Assembly (NCBI GenBank): GCA_030248065.1
Contig: JASAMV010002651.1
Location: 1 to 64,000 of the forward strand
Source: Rhynchonema sp. JSB1_4
Lineage: Eukaryota; Nematoda; Chromadorea; Monhysterida; Xyalidae
Reading direction: 5' to 3'
Length of the DNA stretch: 64,000 nucleotides
This document shows positions 12,301-24,400 of the stretch, piece after piece. The notes beneath the pieces were generated by a model. It searched no databases, was not told where the DNA came from, and worked only from the letters and a program-made list of their open reading frames with translations. Within the stretch, counting starts at the first letter, position 1, and every line of letters begins with the position of its first letter. A program made the position numbers and the translations under genes.

Positions 12301-12499
12301 GGGGGTTATTATTTTTTTGGGGGTATATTAGGGGGTTATTGGGGGGTGAGATTAAAAGAGAAAAAAAGAAAAAAGGGGAGGAAAAGATTAGGATGTGGGG
12401 GGAGAAGTTTGTGGATGGAAGTTTGTGGTGGATATGTGGAAGTTTTATGGAGTTGAAAAAATAAGAGAATGAGATATGGGGGGAAAAAAAAAAAATAAG

Positions 12500-12890
12500 T
12501 GTTTGGTATTGGTATTGGGTTATTTGGTATTGGGTATTGGGTATTGGTATGAAGTGGTGGTATTGGTATTGGGTATTGGTATTGGTTTGAGGATGGGAAA
12601 AAAAAGAAAAAAAAAAAAAGAATAAAAAAAAAAAAAAAAGAAAAAAAAAAAAAAGAAACAATAATACCTCAATAAATAAATAATAAATCAAAATAAAATA
12701 AGCATCGAAGTATTGATTTGGTTTGTGTTTGGTATTGGTATGGTTTGGTATTGGGTTGTTTAATTTTGGTTTGGTTTGTTTGGTTGGGTTTGTGTATTGG
12801 TTTGGATGGTTTGGTATTGTTTTTGAGTAGTTTGGGTTTGGTATTGGTTTGTTGGGTTTTTGGTTAGTATGGTATTGGTTTGACAAATGA
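12500..12890. repeat. ggtattg minisatellite, first block
   Basis: Irregular repeats of ggtattg, ggtttg and gggtatt on the + strand. Confidence 0.75.
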
Positions 12891-13934
12891 AAAACCAACA
12901 TACAAAAATAAAAAGATAAAAAAAATGTATTTATTGGGTTATATTGGAATACGTTATGTGTATGGTTTTAAGATTAAGTAAATGAAGGAAGGAGGGGTTG
13001 GGGGTTTTTTTTGGTTGGGTTTTTGGTTATGGCGGAAAGGAAGGGGTAGAAAGAGGAGAGGTATGTTTGTTGTTGTAGAGAAAATTTATGGAAGGGGAAA
13101 GGGGGTGTGTGGCTGGTCCCCCCATGGCCCGAGCCTACCCACCCCCCCCCTGGCCTACCCCCCTACCCGCCCCGCTGGTCCCTACCCGCCCGATTTTTAC
13201 CCCAAAATGCCCATTTTTCAGTCAAAAATGTCCAAATTTCGACCGAAAACCCCAAAAGGTGCAAAAATTTCTCGTTGCGCGCGATATATGTTCTTTTCAG
13301 TTCATAAAAACAGGCAACCGAAAAAACTTGTGTTGTACCCTACCCGCCCCGAAAAATCTTCCCTCCCCTCCCCCGAAACCGATTTCCCCCCCCCAATCCC
13401 AGGTATCCCCCTCCCCGATTTTTTCCACCTATGTAGTAAAAACTAAATAGAGGGGTTATTCCTCCCCTTTTGGGGGGTTATTAGGGGGGTCTATTCCGGG
13501 GGGTTCTTAATTATGACAATGAAAATGTTCAGAAATACCCCCGAAAACCCCTAAAAAGGGGTTTGAGAGGATGTTTTTTCGCTTTAGTCGCATTTATTAG
13601 GTCTATCGTCAATAAGAGGCGTATTATGTGCTCTGAACGAACAAAAACGTGCATAAATGTACCTGTGCACCACTATCAAGCGTTAATACACTACTGTATA
13701 GGGGATGTTGCTTAGGGGGGGCTCTATTCGGGAGGGGCTCTATTAATTCACTGACCCCTTTTTGGGGGCTAATAGGGTTGTTGGGGGGGAATAAAAAGAG
13801 CCAAAAAGAGCCAAAAAAGGAGAGGTAGGAAAAAGAGCAGAAAGGGGGGGAAGAGTTGGAGAAGGAAGTTGTGGTGAGAATGGGAAGTTAGGGTGAAAAA
13901 AAGAGAAAGAAGGGTGGGGGAAAAAAATAGAAAG

Positions 13935-14575
13935 GTTTGGTTTGGTATGGGATATGGTTGGGTTGGGTTTGGTATGAGGGGGTATTGGTATGGGTTTGGT
14001 ATGGGTTTGAGGTATGGGAAAAAAAAGAAAAAAAACAAAAACCCAATACCAATACCGGCCCTGTACCAATACCCAATACCCAATACCAATACCAAATTGG
14101 AGACCCAATACCAATACCGAGCGAGACCCAATACCAATACCCAATACCAAATCAATACTTCTGAAGTGCCTGGTATTGGGTTTGGTATTGGGTTGGTATT
14201 GGTATTGACATTGAGTATTGGGTATTGGGCAGGTATTGGTATTGGGTATTGGGTATTGGTCTTAGTATTGGTTTGGTATTGGGTTTTTGGTCAGGTATTG
14301 GGTTGGTATTGGGTTTGGTATTGGTTTGGTATTGGGTTTTGAGTCAGGTTTCGGGTTTGGTATTGGTTTGGTATTGGGTTTTTCTGGGTTAGTATTGGGT
14401 ATTGGTTTTGACCCAATACCTGGGCAAACCCAATACCAATACCCAATACCAATACCAGGCCAGCTTCAATACCAATACCCAATACCCAATACCAGAATTA
14501 GACCCAATACCAATACCAAACACTGGTATTGGTATTGGGTGGTATTGGTATTGGGTATTGGGTATTGTGCCCCCA
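13935..14575. repeat. Orientation-switching ggtattg / caatacc minisatellite
   Basis: G-rich strand on + at about 13,935-14,025, C-rich (cccaataccaatacc) at 14,038-14,158, G-rich again at 14,168-14,405, C-rich at 14,411-14,520, and G-rich at 14,524-14,570. The unit is 6-7 bp (ggtatt or ggtattg). Four switches of strand in 640 bp are unusual for a minisatellite. Confidence 0.85.
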
Positions 14576-14849
14576 CCCATAGTTCTGTCAGGGTGTTACT
14601 GGTCATTATTGAGTGTTTTTAGGTGCAGATCTTCCATAAAAGGCTTTACGTCATCATATACTCAACCACAAACGTTGTACACAAGGTGTCTTACACAAGA
14701 ACTTGACTTTACGACCCCCAAGCGGGGAATTCCAAGTTGGGGGGGGGAAGTATTTTTGGGGGGCTCTATTTTTTCACTGACCCCTTTTAGGGGGGCTGTA
14801 TTTTTGGGTGGGGGCTCTATTTTTGGGGGGGCTCTATTTTAGGGAATAC

Positions 14850-15655
14850 GGTACAGCCCCCCGGAATAGAGCCCCCGTAATATAGCCCCCAAAAAGGGGT
14901 CAGTGAATTAATAGAGCCCCCCTGCCCTAAGTAACTTCCCCTGCACAGTAGTGTATTAACGCTTGATAGTGGTGCACAGGTACATTTATGCACGTTTGTT
15001 GTTCGTTCAGAGCACATAATACGCCTCTTATTGACGAATAGACACGAATAAATGCGGTTACAAGCAGTGCTGTGGCTACTTTTGCGGGGCGGGTAGGGTA
15101 CATAGGTGGAAAAAATCGGGGCGGGTAGGGGGGTACCGGGGATGTGGGGGGGAGGGGGAAGATTTTTCTGGGCGGGTAGGGTACAACACAAGTTTTTTCT
15201 AGTGCCTGTTTTTATGTACTAAAAAGTGCATATATCGCGCGCAGCGCGAGATTTTTTGCACTTTTTAGGGTTTTCGGTCGAAATTTGGGCATTTTTGACT
15301 GAAAAATGGGCATTTTGGGGGTAAAAATCGGGGCGGGTAGGGTACCAGGGCGGGGCGGGTAGGGGGTAGGGTACCAGAGCGGGGCGGGTAGGGGGGTAGC
15401 GTACCAGGCCGGGGCGGGTAGCGGTAGGGTACCATTGGTGGGGACCCCCCCAGCCACAGCACTGATTACAAGTGAAAAAAACATCCTCTCAAACCCCTTT
15501 TTAGGGGTTTTCGGGGGTATTTCTGGGAACAGTTTTTTCAGGTTCGGGACAGTGAAGTAATAGAGGCCACGGCCCGGAATAGAGCCCCCCGTAATAGGTA
15601 ATGGAGCCCCCCAAAATGGGGTCAGTGAGTTAATAGAGCCCCCTTCTATTTAGGT
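14850..15655. mobile_element. TA-type TIR element (cctaaata / tatttagg family), right arm, interrupted by a hAT-like element
   Basis: Same family as the clean copy at 61655-62087: aatagagcccc / ggggctctatt motifs at both ends, and a central segment with ataatacgcctcttattgac and a tacatttatgcacg motif. Ends at about 15,655 with cttctatttaggttttat. The inner boundary towards the palindrome centre is unclear. Confidence 0.7.
15065..15464. mobile_element. hAT-like non-autonomous element, family cagtgctgtggct
   Basis: TIRs cagtgctgtggct / agccacagcactg, flanked by gttacaag (15057-15064) and attacaag (15465-15472), 7 of 8 identical. The interior has tandem gggcgggtagggtacc-type units and a CG-rich palindrome near 15,235-15,250. 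It is inserted in the TA-type element described next, whose sequence resumes on both sides. Confidence 0.88.
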
Positions 15656-17589
15656 TTTATGCTATACTGGCGGAAAAACCGGTCTTTTATATTTCGTGAA
15701 AAAAAACGAAAAAAACGGAAGAAAACCGATGAAGAACCGCAGTGCAGGGGGTTGCGGTGGTGTGCGTTCTTTTTTGTGGGCCAGGTTTTTGCTCACAAAG
15801 CTTATCTACAGATTTTTACAGATCTACAACCAAACTCTTGCTCGTCTGCTTTTGCCGTTGATCACTTTTCGTTTCACACTGAAAAGCAGCTCCGGTAACT
15901 TGACGGACGAACCGCGAAGAGCAGGAAAGGAGATCAAAGCATTTTAATTGAATCATTGACATTGCGCAAACGTTGCTTCGCCGTTTCCTCCCATCGCACA
16001 AACAATCGCTAATCGACAGTTTAAGCCATCGTCATTTTAATTTCACACCCGAACCCCAACAGCCGCGCGGCATCGTCTCAGTCTGACAAATTGTCCTTGA
16101 GGACCAGCTGAAAGGATTTGCTGTAATTATTGTTGGTGAACTGTCGCTAATTTCCGCTCCGTCCCGTTCAAGCGTCAAGTCATGGCACCCTGGGATCAAT
16201 TGTCTGAAATTTCCAAGACCAATCCTTTCCATTTTCCAATCAGACGGGCACATTGCGCTGGTGGTGGGGCTGCGGTTCAGGAAGGTGAGGTGGTGGGTGG
16301 CACGAGTTTTGGCTGATTTTTTATGGGATCTTTGTGTCGGCGGTGTTACCCTAGATAAAACGGAAACGGTCGAATCAAAGGTTGGACGGTTAGGGTAACC
16401 CCTGACCATATGTCGGCCAGCAAGCAGGGGAGTAAAGAAGCAAGCATAATGGAAAACGGTTGGCTATCAGCCCCGCTGGATGGCCCTAGGAGCCCTTGAG
16501 TTCGACTGTCCGCCCAACTCAACGCTGGATCGACCAAAGGCAGACAACAACACCACAATCCGTTTCCCACCGTCCTAATGCCTTTCGTTTCGTTCTGTCT
16601 GTAAATAACTTCTCAAAGGCAACGCTGTGCTTCGGCTTCAGCTCTAGGTTTCTCTTGTTTTGTTCTGACGTTGTTACGTTCCACTTCGGTTTCAATGTTC
16701 TCCTGTTTCGATTCCCGGCCCTGTCGAATAGCAGTCAATCGCATTTCGTGATCGCGTTTGTGTGTTTATGCTTCCAATAGCACTAACAGGAAATAGATTT
16801 TGTTTATGCTCAATGTTCACGCTCTCTGCTTAGCTTGGTGTTTGTTACCTGACATTGTTCAACGGCAGCAACCGAAAAAATGTTAATGATAATTTTGACA
16901 AGAATCATTTAAACAGGGTACAAAGACATCGTCCGCAAACAGGAAAATGTTGTGGAGCGTAATGATTTTTCACGAATAAACGTTTTTTAGGACAAAGACT
17001 TTTGCCAGCGAGTAGAAATGTACCCATCCCCAGATACGTTTGTGATAGATTCGATACTCAGGAATTAAATTGTTCAAAAAGATAGATCAGGGGTAGATTA
17101 GGCCCAAAAGATTTGTAATAAATCTTTTGGGTATAATTACTCGCTGCTGCACATGGATAAACTGAGTTGTTTTGCAATTGCAGGCTGAATCAGCCGGTCC
17201 TGGTACGATACCGAAACGAATCTAACCTCTCTATCTGCATGCTCTGCTAAATTATGGCTCCATGGATCAGTGAAGCTTGCAATTGCATTACAACGTCGGG
17301 CTACATGTATGTTTAGATTTTGAATTGTCTAGCAAACCATTGACTCTTAAAACGTTCTTTCTCTTTTCGCAGACCAACCAATAACCGCGCCATAACCATA
17401 ATCTGCTCCGCTTGCCTGCCTCAACCAAATCTTGAGTGAACCTCTCGCTAATTCTGGTCTGTCTAAGTCAAATCTGACTCATTCCGCCCCGCCTTGAACC
17501 TCCACCACTACCGGGTACCCGATAAATGTGCTTTATTCTGCCTCCTACCACTGTTGAATGTGCCTTATTCCAAAATCATCGTCTCAATA
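15656..17589. other. Upstream region of phosphate carrier (right arm)
   Basis: Mirror of 9,806-11,735. No gene recognised. The first carrier exon stays open to an ATG at 17494, so part of 17,494-17,589 might be coding. Confidence 0.4.
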
Positions 17590-20270
17590 ATGATGGAAAC
17601 TCATCATCGTGTCACGCCCTCAAATTCGAACGAACGGGAGGAGGAGTTAATCTCGTATTCTGATGAAGAACCGGCTTCCTCTTCAATTACCAAACCGCTG
17701 TTAACTGGCACTCACGCAAAGTCCAGCCCCAGGGACAAAAAGGGATTGCGTACGAAAGGAAAAATCGATTCGAGAAGCTCCGTGTCTAAGTCCGGCTCTG
17801 GGTCGAACCCGCCGCAGACCATGACCTCGCCATGCGGAGGCACGAACATTCGCATCCACACCGGGGTTACGGTAGTGGCATCGACATGGTGCATCATACA
17901 GAGCATGATCTTATGGACATTGTATGATGGACTGATGGGGTACATGTACATGAGAACCATGGGTGTTAAACGGGAGGAGGAGGAAGGTTGTTGATCACTT
18001 TTGTCACGTTCAAGATTTGAAAAAATTGGAGTTTATTTCAGGAAAGGATTCAGTAGTTGTGTTCATTGTCATTTAAGATAGGCTGATGATGACAGTCTGC
18101 AAGCTAATTACGCCATCCTTATAGTGACAACATTGGTTTTTATTCAGTCAATCACTGAAGGTGGTGGTAGGTGGTCGGAATGCTTATCAAATCAAACGAA
18201 AGTGATCATCGTTGCAGAAACGTCATGTGAGTTCGGCTCGGCCAAGTTCTACGCTCTGTGCGCTTTCGGTGGTGTGCTGTCATGCGGCATCACGCACACG
18301 GCAGTCACACCGCTCGATCTGGTGAAATGTCGGATTCAGGTTTGTCGTTATTTGCTGCTTTTAAATTCTTCGGTTCACAACTAATATTTTTTTCATACTC
18401 TCGCATCCTTTATCTGCTGAATGTATACAGCTCTCTATTTGCGTTTTTAAAAGACGGTTTTTTGTCCGCCAACAGCTAAATTGGTGCGATCCGGTCCAGC
18501 GCACTTCATGTGACTTGCATGAAGATTTCTTTATATATCACCAATTTCGATGACCTCGGAAATTAGTCCCGGACAGCCGATGAACAACTTTTACACTACT
18601 CGACAATAGTCGCGCCATTAAACGGGTCGTTGTTTTTGAAAAGCGATCTCAGCTCGCACCTTCACACCATCTGATAGTTTGCAGGTGAACCCCGGGAAAT
18701 ACAAGGGCATATTTCACGGCTGGAAGTTGACGTTCCAAGAGGAGGGTGCACGCGCACTGGTCAAGGGATGGGCACCAACGTGTATTGGATATTCGATGCA
18801 GGTGTGTGTTGTTGAAATTAGAAGCTTATTGAAGAGAACAACAATCTAATTCTTGTGAAAGAAAAATAAATTTTGTTTCAGGGTCTTGGCAAGTTCGGCT
18901 TCTATGAAGTGTTCAAGATTTTCTACGCCGGCCTGTTGGGAGAGGTACGTGGTAGATTTGTCATGTTTATTTTTATGATCCATCACCTGTGTGGTATGTC
19001 ATAAGTTATTTTAACGTTATCAAGATAAGTTTAAAATCTGCCGGCAATTTCTTTTTCAACTAACTTGCAGGAACTAACCTACCAATGGCGTACCACGTTG
19101 TATTTGGCTGCATCTGCGTCCGCTGAGTTCTTCGCTGACATGATGTTGGCGCCAATGGAAGCGGCGAAAGTTAGTTTTGGATTTTGATCAATTGGTTTGT
19201 CATTCAACGATCAATAATTGATGTTCACCAAATCAAATCAGGTGCGAATTCAAACCCAACCCACCGCACCGCCCACACTTCGAGGAACGGGTGCACTCAT
19301 CTGGCAGAACGAAGGACTGCGAGGATTCTACAAGGTCGGTTTATTGTATCATGCATCTTTGTGCAGCCATTAGAAATCGCCCATTCGTATTGTATTTGTA
19401 GTTTTGTAAAATTCGGTGATTTTTCACGAGTTTTAATTATTAATTCTCTGAGTGCTGCAGGGTCTGCCCCCGTTGTGGATGCGACAGATTCCGTACACGA
19501 TGATGAAATTCGCGTGTTTCGAGCGAACGGTCGAGGCCCTCTACAAGTGCGTCTGTTACGACTTCATGTTTATCATCAAACTTCAAGTTTGACAAGTAAC
19601 ATTAATGTCTAATTTTGCCAGATATGTGGTACCGAAACCGCGCAGCGAGTGCAGCAAACCCGAACAGCTGCTGGTGACGTTTATTGCTGGCTATATTGGT
19701 GTGTTTTTTCAACCATTTTATTGTAATTTCTTGAATTTTTTTCTATTTTTTAATCTAATCTAACCAAATTGCCCAATTTCAGCTGGTGTGTTCTGTGCGA
19801 TCGTGTCGCATCCGCCTGATTCGGTCGTATCGAAACTGAACCAAAACCCCGGCGCCAGCCCGCTCAGTATTCTGAAGGAATTAGGATGGAAAGGTTGGCT
19901 TTTTAGTTGGTCTTTGTTTATTGTCATCATCTTTTTCAGTTGCAATTATGCACAGTTGGTTCAAATTTTCAAAAAAAACCAATCGTTTCCACTTTGGCGT
20001 GCAAAACACAGGTTGTTGTTGTAGGCGCCTGGCGTGGTCTCGGCCCACGTATTATCATGATCGGCACACTCACGGCGCTGCAATGGTTCATCTATGACAG
20101 TGTCAAGGTTCGTTTGTCTGCATTGTCACTAATGTAATAATTAGACCACAAATGCAACGCACGTGTATAAACATGATCAAAATCAGGTGTTCTTCCGCCT
20201 GCCACGTCCGCCGCCTCCCGAGATGCCCGAATCGCTGAGGAAAAAGCTCGAGGCCGCAGGCAAACTCTGA
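17590..20270 (+). CDS. Mitochondrial phosphate carrier (SLC25A3 family), right-arm copy
   Basis: Exons: 17590-17986, 18218-18339, 18685-18801, 18882-18944, 19071-19169, 19242-19334, 19461-19546, 19622-19698, 19783-19893, 20025-20107, 20187-20270 (TGA). All phases agree. Mature-type sequence starts around [16 protein letters not shown] and is very close to animal phosphate carriers, with three SLC25 repeats. The first exon is open upstream well beyond the usual short presequence. If the ATG at 17590 is used the protein is 443 residues, with an acidic Ser-rich leader and an extra hydrophobic stretch. If the internal ATG at 17959 is used it is 320 residues and starts [10 protein letters not shown]. 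The longer form is unusual for the family, so the start is uncertain. PIG-Q follows on the same strand about 1.2 kb downstream. Confidence 0.93.
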
Positions 20271-21456
20271 GCAAAAGATTTTATCGCCGAAAAAAATGTT
20301 AGACAATTTCGCAGTTCATGTCATACTATAAATGTAACAGTGTAGTGTTTTGTTGAATTGACCAGAGTTGTTTTGTTGTCGGTGTTGTTTCTATCTAGCA
20401 TTTTTTGTATAAAAATGACCTACTTTCCCTTCTTGCACCTTGCACAAAGTATGCCTTTCTGATTTATGTTGTGCATGCAGCTTTAGGTAGGTAGGTGACA
20501 ATGTAATTATTCATGAGTTTTACGTTAGTATATGTGTGCATGCATCATCTGGTTGACAATGTTTTGTAGTTTTATGTGTTTTTGTATTGTTTGTCAATTG
20601 TCACGTGAGCTTGCTTTTGTAAACTATGCTGAGGTGAACTGTGCAGCGTGTGTTTATCCAATTTAGTTCTTTGTCTGAAGGTTTGATTGTTTTCTTGTTA
20701 GTCACAAAATACGAGATATTGATGATTTAGTTCCTGCGATTTTAACCAAGAAATCTGCAGTTTCAATCCCAAACTGTCGCAAAATGCGCATTGATTTAGG
20801 CTCAACGATAATCAAGTTGCATGGGTTATCACACGGAAAGATTGTGTTTTCTTGCATGTGGGTTGAGCCTGATGTTTAGCTCAGTTGCTGTGATCAATTT
20901 TCAAGTTGGAACCTGGAATTAATCACTGAAAATTGGTGATTTTGGCCAAGTTTTCGGACAAAAATGCAGTGAATGGCTGGTTACCTTGTAACGTATACAC
21001 TAACTTGATTAGATGCAATATTTCATGTCCCACCGTTTTGAATCCCGCGTACTTTACTGTAGAACGCCCATAAATCTGTTTTATTTTTCTGTTTTTATTG
21101 TCATCCAGGTATTTTTAGGTTTGTGGCTTTTTATGGAACAGTAATGTTTGCCATATGGATTATGATAACTACCACCCGTTTCGTTTTACGAACGATACAA
21201 TTGATTGTAGCAGTGCAGCGAGTAAATAAAACTGTTGGGTTGAAATTTTGGGTGGTTTTTTACTTTTGTGTGACTCGTTTGACGGCTTTTGATACCGACA
21301 AGTTTTGAGGTCGGGATCAAACTTGATGTTCGGTCGGTTCCCTTTAGCTCCTTATGGAACCCAGCCGGACTATTCCGATCACGTTTGATGCCCCCTCAAG
21401 TCTTGCTATTTTACTGGAATACGGGTGAGCATGGAATTGGAAAATATTCCTTGCAG
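20271..21456. other. Interval between phosphate carrier and first supported PIG-Q exon (right arm)
   Basis: Holds the empty target site (20895-20902) of the arm-specific element. An AATAAA near 21,223 could serve the carrier. A possible PIG-Q N-terminal coding stretch at about 21,308-21,427 has a gtgagc donor but the phase does not match the next exon. Confidence 0.45.
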
Positions 21457-24400
21457 AAATAATTGGAGCATGCAAAAACTTGTAGAACGCTCCGCCGTTC
21501 TACGTCAGGTAGGGATACTTCGCCAGAAATGGAAAGACAGGTTGGTCTGGCTTGATATACATTTTGTGGTCAGTTCATTCGAGGCGTCAGGCGGTGCGTT
21601 GCAAAGGTTGATGCAATGGCGAGTTGATATTGTGCATGTGCATCACTGTAAACCACTGAACACTGTTCAAAGCCATTTGGTTCCCACAAGATCCCCCTTT
21701 ACATTCAGGCACTACATGTCCCACCTGATCGATATCTCCCTCGGTCTCACCATTACCCTAGCCATCATCCAATCAGCGTTGGTGTCGCGTGACCAGCTAA
21801 CCAATCACGGCGTTGCGCGGCTACACGAACTGATCAGTGCCCTTGAGGTGGGAAAGACTTCTTATTTTTGATTTTGTGAAGGTCATGAAGGGATATCGAT
21901 ATCATATCAATATCAAAGTCACCGCCAGTCGATATCAAACTTGGTGATTGGATCAGGTCGGTCTACTGCGATGTGCCCAGGCAGACCGATCCGATCCAAT
22001 TACCAAGTTTGATATCCACCATAACGTTTTTCACTATTACAAGCATGAATACAGGGTGTTTGCAAAAGCAGCTCGTCAAACTTTATCAAATTCAATTCAG
22101 TCCATGCTCCATTGGCTCGGCGGTAATCCGGCTGGACTCAAACTCAACGCACCGCTCAATAACGCGCTGGGACGATTCTTCCTCTATCATATTTATTTGT
22201 GGCAAAGTTGGTGACTTTTGAAAATGTTTTACCTGTGGGATAAATGCAGGCCATGGTTTTCTTTCTTTGCTATCCAAAAAAACGATCATAACAATAAAAT
22301 TGCACCTGAATAAGATTGGTGGCAGTGTAGTTCCTGGGGGAGGGGGTCCCCCCTTAAGGTACACTAACCACCGCGACCAAGGTACACTAGTACACTAACC
22401 GCCTCAATTTTTGCTTAAAATAAGCATTTTTAGGCCTAAAATGGGTGATTGTTGGGTCAATGATGTTAAAAGTCGCCAAAATACCCTTTTATGGAGAATT
22501 TTTTCCAAAAAAGGGCAAAAGTCGGTCAAACTTTCTACCTCAAAAAGTGACTTTTCCTGAATTTAGGTCTTCCCCCTTCCCCCCCAGGGAGGTACCTTAA
22601 CCGCCGTGCCGGACCTGGGAACTACACTGGTGGGTGGTAGTCAACACGATCACCAAGTCGCTCAGTTTGTCTCTAAACTAAGTCGCCACTTGAATATTGT
22701 AATTGCCACTTCGGATACGAGTCGGCCAGCGCCTTTCGCTGCTGACCAGTTTTGAAATAGCACATTGGCGCTCCACATTTGCAGCCTACATCACATTCCT
22801 GCGCCCGACTCTCGATGCAGCGTTGATCATCGTTTCGTGTCTGTCCCTGTTTGGCATTTGCATTCAACTGGCGTTCTTAATCGATCTATTCACCGTGTTC
22901 TGTGTGCACATATTCTGCTTTCACATCTATGCGCAACGGTTGGTGACTTTTATTGTTCTTGTTTATTTGGAGAACAACACGAAGCTAAGATTACTTGTAT
23001 AATCTCTCATCAGAATATAACAATAAGATGGTAATAGGAAATGCGTAATATCAGAACGGTGCAACAATTGTCAATGTCAATTCACCTTGAAAATCAGCGG
23101 GAGCCGAACTGATAATCAACCAGTTATATGCACGTAGTCAGACTCCAGACGTTTAGTCACAATTACGTTAAAACAGTTAATCTCAATGGACCAACCAGCA
23201 ATCGAGCTAACAAGTAAATGATTCGGCAATGAAAATGCGCATATATTGAGGTGTAACGCAACGACATATGCAAATATTCCCTGTCAAATTAAATCGAACA
23301 AATGTGGTGGCCAGGTGACTATCGGGCTCGATACACGCGTGTCATGAGTCCAACATAGCCAATTGTGTGCGTGGCCAGCGCCAACACAACCAACAGCGCA
23401 CAGTCACGCCACATAACACCGTAACTGGCCGGAAACGCCAGATTGGACAGCACCTGAAAACCGGTGCAGGAAACATCACCTGTTGATTGATGCAGAAAGA
23501 ATGTGCGTGCAGCTTGAAGGCAAGGACTGCGGCTGTGACGGTTGAATTGCAGCGGTTTCACTGCAGTTTGGGTCTCATTTTTTCGAAACAGTAACAATTG
23601 CAGCTCTAATTTCGACAAACTAAAGTGGACCTCTCTCTGCACCCGACCAACATTTCCGCTTGTGGAAATTTTTGCTGCATATACATGTGCATATAGCTCC
23701 ATCTTGAAATGCGGTCCAAAAAATTGCCTCTGCTTCGTCGTAATCCAGCGTTAGCGGTTGTCATAGTGCTGGCTGTTAACCTCCATGCCGCTCTGAGCCA
23801 CAAACCCACCACCACCAACTCTACATACCTGTTGACCATCAGGGACACAGAAGTCCAATGTTGCCGTCGTGTTCGGATGATCGAGTGACATCTCGCACGG
23901 CAGTGACGTCACCGGCATCCATTGATTGATGGCGAACGCCTCGAAACCGTAACGGAACACCGAAATGTACTGTGTCCAACCGAGCCAGGCTGGCATATTG
24001 CCAACATTCGCGTAGATTCCTGAGGAAGATGCGGCTTTGTGCTGCATGGATTTCCTGGTTGCATTTGTGCTCCTTGGGCCGAATTCACAATGCATGCGCG
24101 TTTGCGGGTCAACTTGGCTATGCGTCAACACTTCGTGCTGATGCGCAAACGCGTATGCATTGTGAAGCCCGCCTTAGACAACAAGTCCGATGTAGCGGAC
24201 AAAAGTTAGGTAAATTAAGATCACAGTCCGGGTTTTTGTTGCCGCGTCCGGCTTGATCTTCCTGGTCAAGCTCAGCACCTGCACACAGTGGTGTCGTTGG
24301 GAAATCAAAAAGTCAGGATACCGGATACCCAAAATCCAAAATTTTCGGATACCGGATACCCAAAATGAAAAATCTCGGATACCAGGGGGGTTGCTCCCTA

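Larger units (their letters stand above)
12300..14930. other. Palindrome centre: low-complexity spacer
   Basis: Contains long G-, A- and C-rich runs, another copy of the taaaacctaaatag-type element (about 13,090-13,770), and arrays of a ggtatt/ggtattg motif. The long open frames here (for example 203 codons at 12,290-12,901 minus) are products of biased composition. I see no gene. Confidence 0.7.

Noticed and set aside
12290..12901. 203-codon open frame on minus strand, and similar ones at 13,743-14,150
   Set aside because: Made of homopolymer and ggtattg repeats; composition alone keeps them open and no domain is visible.
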